Assembly: GCA_036939975.1 (NCBI GenBank)
Contig: JALLPB010000173.1
Location: forward strand, 1-28,773
Source: Cyclostephanos tholiformis
Lineage: Eukaryota; Bacillariophyta; Thalassiosirophyceae; Thalassiosirales; Thalassiosiraceae
Reading direction: 5' to 3'
Length of the DNA stretch: 28,773 bases
The position numbers and the translations under genes were made by a program. Positions 20,445 to 28,773 of the stretch are shown here, piece after piece; the first letter of the stretch is position 1; every line of letters begins with the position of its first letter. The notes beneath the pieces are model-generated. The model saw nothing but the letters and a program-made list of their open reading frames with translations. It was not told where the DNA came from and made no database searches.

Positions 20445-20695
20445 CACATTTTGTTTTCCTCTTGTGGATTTTAGCAGCGCACCCCAACCACCTTTTGTTC
20501 TCATTTTTCCTTGTGGGTTTCTTCCATTTTGAACATTCATGAGTGATTATTACCTTTTGTTCTCATTTTCCTCTTGTGGGTTTCTTCCATTTTGCACATT
20601 CACCCCTCTTGGCAGTGCACCCCAACCACCTTTTGTTCTCATTTCTCTTGTGGCTTTCTTCTATTTGTACATTCACCCCTTAGCATGCAGCGTAC
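20445..20695. repeat. Imperfect minisatellite directly after the tRNA
   Basis: A unit of about 60-75 bp containing CCTTTTGTTCTCATTT, then TTGTGGGTTTCTTCCATTTT, then ACATTCA is repeated roughly three and a half times. Copies start near 20445 (partial), 20490, 20552 and 20630, and CACCCCAACCACC is shared between several copies. The copies differ by small insertions and substitutions. No protein is implied. Confidence 0.75.
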
Positions 20696-22450
20696 CCCAT
20701 AGGTTGCAACCATGATGAATGGGTGCTGCCGTCCTCTTTTCATTGTCGTTATGATCCTCCAACAAACAATGAATTTTTTGTATCTTAAATGCTCAGTGAC
20801 AACGTAATCTCAGTATCCAGCTGACCCTACAGCTGCTACTAGGTAGAGGTGAGAAGATATGATGAAGATTGCTACAAACACTTTCATGTGGTGTAGCCAC
20901 ATGGGAGTGGAAAATGAAACAAAAGATAGACTTAGACCCAAAATGAAAGGAATTAATGCCAAAGTGACAACCATATAACCAAATGAAAAGAGAAAAATAA
21001 ACAGAAATCTCAAAAGAAGGAAACCTTCAGCCAAGGGACACTGGCTCCCCATATGATTGCCAATGGACAAAAATCCAAGGTGATAGATACCAAATATCCA
21101 CCAAATAAAAATACATCACCTACATGGCTCGAGTGAAACTAGATGCCCAAGGCTGATGTTAAAACCTGCAGAGTGATCCTGTACAACTAGGGGCAGGAGG
21201 ACCATGGATGAAGGGGCTTCCATTGTGGATACATCCGCTAGTCACCACAGTTGTGGAAGGAGTCATCAAATCTCCCCACTGAGTAAGCAGAAGCTATGTT
21301 CTCTTGATGGTGAAGGGCTGAAGGGTGGAGGGAGAGAGATATGGGGTGACATCGAGCAATGAAGGACAATTGCTCGTCCAACATAGTCAAAGTTAGTTGT
21401 CAAGTCCCCTCCCCCAGGAGTGGTTGAGGGTGGGAGGGAATGGCCTCATTGGATGGGTTGAGTGCCGGAGGTTGGTGGTGATGACCAGGGTAGCAACAAT
21501 AAGGCCTTGATCTGCAAGCCATCTGAGAAGGTGTGATGGCTGCCTGAGTCATAGTCACTCAAAGATGTGACAACAACAATGGATCTTGTGCCATCAATGC
21601 TAGAAGTGTTTGAGACTACAACAATGGACTCCTCCCCATGAGATGGATAACTGCATCCAGGTAGAGGAATGTTGGGTGGTGTGGGAGGGAGGAGACAATG
21701 GCAGCATTGGTGGTGTAGATGGTGGTGTCATTGTCAGAGCAGACAACCATGGTGGAGGACTAGCCTGACAACCTCATGCGGGATGAGTAGTTTTGGATGA
21801 TCTCCAGGCGCTCAATCATCTTGGCCAAGATAGCATCAAGAGGAACCATGCATGAGTCATGTTCTGTGCAAATGAGACAGAGCATAGAGTCGATGCCTGT
21901 CAGGGCAATGGACCTAGGTTGAATTTATGTTTTTGAAATACGTGTAAATTTTTGTTTCTTTCTAGGAAAATGAGGAAAAATTCTTTACTTCACCTACATT
22001 TCCTAATGAACCATAGGTAATTTAGAGTCATAGGTAAAATATCAATCTATTTTGGAGTGCATTAATTCACCTAATTTTCTTGAGGTACAATATATGTAAA
22101 ATTGATATTTTAGTGCAGGTAAGGCAGTGCGAGTAGCTTGTGGGTGTGGGCATGGGTGTGGACATGGGGGTGGGCTAGGTTGTGCATTCCTACAGAAATC
22201 CCTGGAATTCCTCAGATTCCTATGGTTCCTGCATTTCAAAAAAAAGGACTAAGCTCCTGTTTCACAGGAAGAACATCTAGGAAAAGCCAGCAAAATGAAA
22301 AAGGAATGCCTAAAACTTTGTTCCTTTTTTTGCCTGTACTAAATATAGGGCCTAGTTGAGACTTGTGAAATGTTTTTATGTTGATTTTGCTGTTGGTATG
22401 CTGATGATGATGATGCTGCTGCCTCAGAAATGGAGGATGCAACCAAGACA
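20696..22450. other. Gene-poor region with decayed minus-strand coding-like stretches
   Basis: I found no intact gene. The minus strand has short protein-like frames separated by stops: about 53 codons ending at a TAG at 21760-21762 (it includes AILAKMIERLEIIQ), and a hydrophobic frame ending at 20810, which begins without ATG. They look like the remains of one or more old elements, but I do not recognise a family. A 12-bp perfect inverted repeat, TAAAATATCAAT at 22035-22046 with ATTGATATTTTA at 22101-22112, can form a hairpin with a 54-base loop. Confidence 0.4.
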
Positions 22451-23060
22451 CAACAATCAAATCTGAGGATGGCAATGGCAAAGATGGCTTACGATCATTG
22501 CCGTGGTGATTGTCATCATCATTGTCCTACTGCGACATCGTGACAATGGGCAAAAACAACAATGAAAATGACAAAAATAAAGAGAAAAAAGCATGACAAG
22601 AATGGGAAGAAGGCCGGGGCTCCTGCCAACATGACGCAACAACCATCTAAGGAACGTGCAATGGTGTGATGAAAGGCAGTGGCACTGGGGCTGGGCGACA
22701 ATCATTGTCATGGTTGTCATTGTCACCATACCATGATGTCATGGCAATGGGCAACAAAAACAAAGACAGGAAAGCGCAACAAGAGGGGAGGGAGGCCAGG
22801 GCCCTGGCCAACTTGATGCTACAACCAACTAAGAAACAAGGAGGCCATGATGGCATTATGAAGGGTGGTAGCACCTGGCAAATATTGTTGCCGTGGTCAT
22901 TGTCATTGCCATACCACAATGTCATGGCAATGGGTAAAAATGACAATCAAAACAATAGAAACAAAACGCAATGAGAGGGGGGGAAGGCTGGGGCCCTGGC
23001 AATCTTGATATGATAATTAACTGAGGAACAAGGAGGGCATGACACCACAATGGTGGCAGA
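22451..23060. repeat. Degenerate tandem repeat, about three copies of a ~180-205 bp unit
   Basis: Landmark words recur in order: a GGCAATGGGCAA-like word at about 22539, 22743 and 22925, and a GGCCRGGGCYCTGGCCAAC-like word at about 22613, 22795 and 22987. Spacings range from 182 to 204 bp. Each copy also has a CATTGTCATGGTTGTCATTGTC-like core and a CAACAACCA...AAGGAACAAGG-like tail. The copies are well diverged and the frames through them are low-complexity, so I call no protein. Confidence 0.65.
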
Positions 23061-23640
23061 GGCCCCTCAACGTACTTCTTGGGCAGATGCAATGGGGAAT
23101 TGAAGGGTGTGCAAGGAAGGGGAGGGAAGAAAGGGGAGACAGCAACCAGGGGAGGAGCCTGGTGAAACCCGACAATGATGACAAGGAGGATTGATGGATG
23201 ACAGATGACAGACAAAGGCCAATGGACAATAACAATCAAACAGTGAATGGTAGGGGAAGGAGGAGGATGGTGGTGGCGACAGAAGAATGATGATAATAAT
23301 AACAACAGCAATGATAGGGGGGAGAGAGATGAGGAGGAGGTGGTGGGGAGGAAGCACATGATGACAATATCATCACCACACTGCTCGCCCCCCCAAAACA
23401 AAATGACAATGATGACAACAATGACAAGGATAATTATGACGAGAACAAGAATGACGAAACACCAGTTGCCCCAATTCAAATGCATGTTGTAGTGGAAGAT
23501 AAGGGACAACTGCAGAAAAGCAGGGATGAAGGATAGGTAACGGGCATACAATAATCAAATAGATTATGGGAGAGGGTGAAGAAAGAAGGAGAAGGAGGGG
23601 ATAGAGGTGATAGAGTTCAAGGAGGAGGAGGAGTCATTCC
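23061..23640. other. Low-complexity region rich in GATGACAA/GGAGG words
   Basis: Purine-rich, strongly biased sequence with many ATGATGACAATAATAAC-like words. Long frames on both strands are a by-product of the bias, such as a minus-strand frame of Leu, Ile and Pro repeats. No gene is supported. Confidence 0.5.
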
Positions 23641-23962
23641 CATTGCCAAGCAATAGCCTTAGCTGTAGCCATAGTTGTAGCCATAGTTGTGGTCATAGCA
23701 GCAGTAGCCATAGCTGTAGCCTTAGCCTCCGCCTTGGCCATTGCTATTGCCATAGCCATAGCCATTCCTTTTGCCATTGCCAATGCCATTTCTATTGCAA
23801 TTGCCATTGCCACTGACATTACAATTGCGATTGCTGTTGACATGCCATTCTTGCTGTTCTTACCATTCTTGCCGCTCTTGCCATTCTTGCCGTTCTTGTC
23901 TTTCTTGCCTTTCTTGCCATTCTTGCTGTTCTTGCCGTTCTTGCTGTTCTTGCCAATCTTGC
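23641..23962. repeat. Simple-sequence tract: hexamer block followed by nonamer block
   Basis: From about 23641 to 23845 the sequence is an imperfect run of six-base units of the GCCATA/GCCATT type. From about 23846 to 23962 it changes to nine-base units of the type TTCTTGCCG, about 13 copies. The encoded runs (Ala-Ile-Ala-Met on one strand, Lys-Asn-Gly-Lys on the other) result from the repeat and are not called as proteins. Confidence 0.8.
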
Positions 23963-25692
23963 CGTAGGGTGGACTCATATGCACGCCCACAGCATATCAA
24001 GGTGCTTAAACACTTTTATACATATGGTATTGATGTGGGATGCAGTCCATAGGGGTTTGGACCCTCAACCATCACATTACAACATCACTTGGGCTCAGCC
24101 CTACCCCAATTTTGGTAAAATCAATCCCCAACTTACACAGGCATAACAGTGTAAGGGTGGACCCATATGCCCATTCACAGCATATCAAGATGCTAAAACG
24201 CTTTTTATACATATGGTATGGATGTGGGATGCAGTCTGAAGCCTCTTGCAGCCTCAACAATCACATTGCAATGTCACTTGGGCTCAGCCTTACCCCTGTT
24301 TTTCAAAAATATACCCCGACCTGCATAGGCATAACAGTGTAAGGGTAGACCCATATTCCCATTCACAGCATATCAGGGTGCTAAAACACTTTATATATAT
24401 TCAATATGGATATGGGATGCAGTCTATATGGGGTTTTGTAGCCTCAACCATCACATAACAACATCATTTGGGCTCAGCCCTGTCCCAATTTTCCTAAAAT
24501 CCATCCCCAACCTGCACAGGCATAATAGTGTAAGGGTGGATGCATATACCCATCCACAGCATATCAAGATGCTAAAAAACTTTTTATACATATAGTATTG
24601 ATGTGGGATGCAGTCCATAGGGGTTTGGAGCCTCAACCATCACATTATAACATCACTTGGGCTCAAACCTACCCTAATTTTGGTAAAATCAATCCCCAAC
24701 CTGCACAGGCATAATAGTGTAAGGGTGGACACATATGCCCATTCACAGCATATCAAGGTGCTATAACACTTCTAAAAATATAAAATTGATGTGAGATGCA
24801 GTCCATAGGGGTTTGGAGCCTCAGCCATCACATTACAACATCATTTGGGGTCAGCCCTACCCCAATTTTCCCAAAATCAATCCCCGACCTGCACAGGCAT
24901 AACAGTGTAAGGGTGGACCCACCTACCCATCCATGGCATATCAAGGTGCTAAAACACTTTATATATATCCAATATGGATATGGGATGCAATCCATAGGGG
25001 TTTGTAGACTCAGTCATCACATTAAAACACACTTGGGCTCAGCCCTATCCCAATTTTCCTATAATCCACCCCCAACCTACACATGCACAATGGTGTAGTA
25101 CGGGTGGACCCATATGCCCATCCACACCAGCATATCAATTTCAAGGTGCTAAAACACTTTTCATACATATATGGTATTGATGTGGAATACAGTCCATAGG
25201 GGTTTGGAGCATCAACCATCACATAACAACATAACTCAGGCTCAGCCCCCTGCCCCAATTTTTATAAAATCCATCCCTAACCTGCACAGGCATACCAGTA
25301 TAAGGGTGGACCCATATGCCCAGTCACAGCATATCAAGGTGCTCAAACACTTTGTATACATATGGTATGGATGTGGGATGTAGTCTATATGGGGGTTTGG
25401 AGCCTCAACCATCACATTACAACATAACTTGGGCTCAGCCCTACTCCAATTTTCCTAAAATCCCCCCCCGACCTGCACAGGCATAACAATGTAAGGGTGG
25501 ATGCATTTGCCCATCCACAGCATATCAATGTGCCAAAACACTTAAGATATATCCAATATTGATGTGGGATGTAGTCTGAAGCCTCTTGCAGCCTCAACCA
25601 TCACATTACAACATCACTCGGGCTCAGCCATGCCCAAGGTTTCACATTATTTTGATGTCCAACCCTCACTGGCATAACAGTGTAAGAGGGTC
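23963..25692. repeat. ~190-bp satellite array, about nine copies
   Basis: The word GCATAACAGTGTAAGGGTGG (with variants) occurs at 24141, 24329, 24520, 24709, 24897, 25085, 25290, 25481 and 25672. The spacings are 188, 191, 189, 188, 188, 205, 191 and 191 bp, and a partial copy begins at 23963. Every unit carries in order CACAGCATATCAAGGTGCTAA, an ATATACATATGG-like AT core, GATGTGGGATGCAGTC, CCTCAACCATCACATTACAA and CTTGGGCTCAGCCCTACC. The unit length is not a multiple of three in most copies, so it is non-coding. The period close to nucleosomal length is typical of satellites. The last unit degrades at about 25,640-25,690, where the sequence changes to retroelement remains. Confidence 0.93.
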
Positions 25693-26640
25693 CCCATGTG
25701 TTCTAAATATGCTAACAGAAGCACTGAAACTCACAAAGCAGTGTTTGTAGTAGTTTATTCAATTAGCTTGATGATTTTTGGTGTGATTGGGAGCATAGAA
25801 TATGAATTGGAAGCCAGTAAACAGCCAGTCATGAGTCAGTCAGTAGTGTCTTATGGGGTGCAACTACAGGATACCTGTTGGTCATGAAGGGGTTGATTTT
25901 TTTCAACAAAATTTTACAGTCCTTATCAGGTGAGTAAATTGAACATGTCTGAACACTTTTTGGGGTCGAAAAGACAATATGAAGTTTTGGCAATTCTTGG
26001 GTTTGACCCCCTATCTACAACTTCATCTGTGGATACTTATTCATATTAGGCATCCAATATTTCGACTCATAGCATGTTGGATCATACCAGTTCATCATGC
26101 TGAATAGTTCCATTTCTTGTTGTAATTCAAGTACTTCTGCCATGGCTTGTATTTTCACATCAGTAATGCTGCTGGGATCTCTGAGTGGTAGCTCATTATC
26201 AAACCTCTATGGCTGTTGTCTTGTATTTAAATGTAAATTCCTGCTTTTGACAAGAAGTCTGCCTCTAGTATGCAGTCATATGTGCAGTGTTTCTGCATCA
26301 AACATTAGCGCCTTGATTTGATTGATGTTCCTGTTTTTTATCAAGCTTGGGTAGTCTCAGATTTCTCATTTTAACCACATCAGAGGTGACAGTGGCAAAT
26401 GAGCCTGCAAGTGTGCTACTGTTCCTAGTTAGTTCAGTTTTGCATACTTTGCATTGTTTGGGTAAACTCTTCCAGTTGATCATGGTTGTGGTTGAACCTG
26501 ACTTCAGTAATGCCTTCAGCATTTTCCTAGATTTACCTGAGGAAATGTGCCTATCACCATGGTGATGGGAGTAAGTCTCCTGGTGTTTGGAAGGACACTG
26601 ATTTAACCAGATGTCTCCCTTTTTCATCAAAATTAGCTAA
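25693..26640 (-). mobile_element. Decayed Ty3/gypsy-type retrotransposon pol fragment (protease to pre-RT linker)
   Basis: Read on the minus strand, several frames in succession match diatom gypsy-type polyprotein order. First comes a protease-like segment (about 26530-26330) containing LKALLKSGSTTTMIN, where the catalytic Asp of the usual DSG is Lys. Next is YDCILEADFLSKAGI (about 26282-26238), the segment after the protease. Then comes FDNELPLRDP with MNWYDPTCYESKY (about 26205-26060), the linker before reverse transcriptase. The pieces lie in different frames and are separated by stops, so the copy is dead. Reverse transcriptase itself is not seen, because the element runs into the satellite array at about 25,690. 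The family assignment is from motif memory, not a search. Confidence 0.6.
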
Positions 26641-28773
26641 AGCATATGAATCTTCTTGTATGTTTGCTAATTCAGTTGAGTTGTGTGCATTCCCAGTAGA
26701 ATTTGAGGGCATTGTTAGGAATATATAGCTAGACAACTGTTTTTTGTAATCATTTGTTTGCTACTTAATATTTTCCTAATTACGTGCTGTACAGCGGTTT
26801 TCACTTGCAGATGCTTGGTACAGATGTGATTTCTGTTTCATATTTTCCTAATTGTGGGCCAATACGGTCCCTAAATACTACCATAGCTTCTACTGGCATG
26901 GACTGCCAATTTCCAAAATTGAGGGGGTTATTGATGTCATCAGGGATAATTGGGCTGGAACACCTGAGATCAAGATCTCTTAATATTGGTTCGGGCGGGA
27001 ACCACGAAACTCCCACCTCATAGCTTATCTATGTAGGAATTGGTATCAAAATGACGACATAACAGACAACATAACCATCCCCACCATGGTGAGCTTCCGC
27101 CCCCTTCAGTGGCACAGATTTGTGGTTGCTTATATATCCTCCATTTCAATTCGTACAATCCGAATTTTTGGATGGTTTTCATTCATGTGGATCGAATTTT
27201 TCATTTTTTCGTAGTACTAATTTTTACGAGTTCCTTCCAACCTAGGGACAAGGGGGAAACCAATTCGNTATAGTAGAGCAGTTTAGAGCACTCAGAAGTG
27301 GTCTGGGGGGTATTTTAAAAAATCACATTTTTTCTTGTGGACCCCCTACTTGTGCCCATTGTTCTGCCTCTTGCAAAGAGGTAGAAGGAGTTTGATGAGG
27401 TGGAGTATGCGGACTGCTATATGGTGGGAAAGAGAAGGAGAATGCTGATTCTGCTAAGATGAAGGGGAAGAGGGATATTTTTGACGAAGTTGAATTGGAT
27501 TTGGACATCAAGGTGATGGGGGTGAAGTCAGCTGCTAAGAAGTCTTCCGGGTAGAGAGCAGCAGAGGAGGTGGTGATGGTGGTAATCTCTTGGGGACTAA
27601 TGTCGGGGAATAAGTAGTATCATAAGATTTAGTAATTTTTCTTTTTATTAAATATTATAATTATGAGAAGCATTGATACTCCACCCCGCTTATGATACGA
27701 CTGTAATCACAATGCCCCGTTGATAACAATTTTATCAAAATCATCATTGTCATCATGATTACCCTATCTGGTTCCACATGCATATTCTTCTTTGACGTCT
27801 TCTGATCATATAGTTGGAGTAAGTTTGATCTCCATTGCACAAAGAGAGTGCAGGAGAAACTGAGAAAAATGGAAGTGGTACAGGTAGAAATTCCCTGTTC
27901 ATGCTGCAACAAACGGCACTTGTTGTAGCATATAGTGGTGTCGGAGGTGCCTCCTAATCTTTGGTTGAATATTGTGCATGGCATTTGGTTGGGTTGAAAG
28001 TGACAGAATTTGAATTTAGATTATGATTTGTGAGAGATTTGTGAGGAGATGAGTTGGATACATAATGTGGTTCAGAGGCTTTGACACAGTTTTCTTGTGC
28101 AAAAAGTGGTGCATGCAACTTGACAAAGGTGTGGTCATCATTGGACAAAAATTGAAGGTTTTCAATTTTTGCAGTGATATGCACATTGCATTTGTGGGCA
28201 CTCCCTGGCATGGCAACAACCAACTGGTAGAGGATACACCTGCAGGTGATGTCAGTTGTGATTCCCTCCCAGTCCACTTCACTGTAAAATTTTGATAGCC
28301 CAAATGTTGCATCATCCCCATGGCCTGACCAGGTCTTTAAGATCCTGAGTTTTGGTTCAAACAGCTTCAATTCTTTTGCAGCGCCTAGCTCTGAGGGCAG
28401 ACAAGGTTGCCCAAATATTGTCCAGCAGGTTTGTTTGGAAACTTTGACAGAGCTGAAGATTTGACTCTGACTGTGATATGAGAAGGCGGGAGATTAGGTC
28501 CCCAAAGTCCAAGAGGTTGAGCCCGGGTGAGTGAGCCATTCCCAGCAAGGGTGTACCTGGAGAGGAGGGGTAGGTAGTCCTAGCTTGCTTGAGGTGGGCA
28601 TTTCTGAGGCTGTGGGGCATTGGTGCCATCCTTGTTGTTGGTCTGACTGCGCTACCTCGCACGAAAGCGATAATAACGTAGAGATTAGAAGTTTGTTGAG
28701 ATAAAGTAGTATTTGATTGTTTGGATAAATTATGAGCTTTTAGATTTAGAATCTAGATATGTGAAATGCGAAT
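26641..28773. other. Decayed AT-rich sequence, no intact gene; single N at 27268
   Basis: This may include the upstream (gag-side) remains of the gypsy-type element on the minus strand. Protein-like but broken frames occur at about 27016-26801 and 28370-27954 (the latter with an in-frame CTG rather than an ATG at its left end). On the plus strand about 27430-27555 reads as a Lys/Asp-rich stretch ending in a stop. None has a recognisable domain. The N at 27268 marks an unresolved base and, unlike the one at 6401, has no flanking duplication. Confidence 0.4.

Noticed and set aside
22922..23551. 209-codon minus-strand frame rich in Leu, Ile, Ser and Pro
   Set aside because: It lies in biased low-complexity DNA next to repeats, with no domain and many competing frames.
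23634..23990. 118-codon frame of Lys-Asn-Gly repeats
   Set aside because: It is the translation of the hexamer/nonamer simple repeat, with an equally open frame on the other strand.
24040..25400. Series of 60-100 codon frames in the satellite
   Set aside because: They recur because the units recur. Unit length is not a multiple of three and no conserved protein results.
23640..25700. CRISPR array
   Set aside because: Repeats are head-to-tail with no unique spacers, and the genome is eukaryotic.

Overview
The window looks like nuclear DNA of a diatom, most likely a centric one of the Thalassiosira type. It shows short GT-AG introns (about 65-165 bp), a plastid presequence with an A|F cleavage context, and a front-end fatty-acid desaturase that closely resembles the Thalassiosira desaturase annotated as delta-5. 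This placement is by recognition from memory, with no search run.

The left 20.4 kb is gene-dense and the genes mostly alternate in strand. In order it holds a plastid-type MiaB methylthiotransferase fused to a parvulin domain (+), a TALE homeodomain plus RING-H2 protein (-), a stretch with an unidentified possible coding remnant, a pogo/Tc1-type transposase with one intron (-), a TsaD/Qri7-type t6A enzyme (+), a secreted intradiol-dioxygenase-like protein (-), a cytochrome-b5 front-end desaturase (+), a HYPK-like NatA partner (-), a secreted alpha/beta-hydrolase esterase (+), an SGNH-type type II membrane protein (-), and a tRNA-Lys(CUU) (+). Several neighbours are convergent with only 90-225 bp between stop codons, and two pairs are divergent with a short shared upstream region. 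I rebuilt exon structures by matching GT-AG sites to reading phase and family conservation. Several nominal long frames begin at TTG or GTG, so I moved starts to ATG.

From 20.44 kb to the end the character changes completely. There is an imperfect minisatellite, a degenerate ~190-bp repeat in about three copies, hexamer and nonamer simple repeats, a clear ~190-bp satellite with nine copies, then a decayed Ty3/gypsy-type pol fragment on the minus strand and further AT-rich decayed sequence. I see no convincing host gene there.

Functionally the genes look like unrelated housekeeping and metabolic functions. The one shared theme is tRNA position 37: MiaB (ms2i6A37) and TsaD (t6A37) both act there, and a tRNA-Lys with A37 lies nearby. 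The most noteworthy architectures are the parvulin-MiaB and homeodomain-RING fusions and the intradiol-like protein that appears to lack part of its iron site. Two single-N positions (6401, 27268) mark assembly problems, and the first is flanked by an exact 56-bp duplication.
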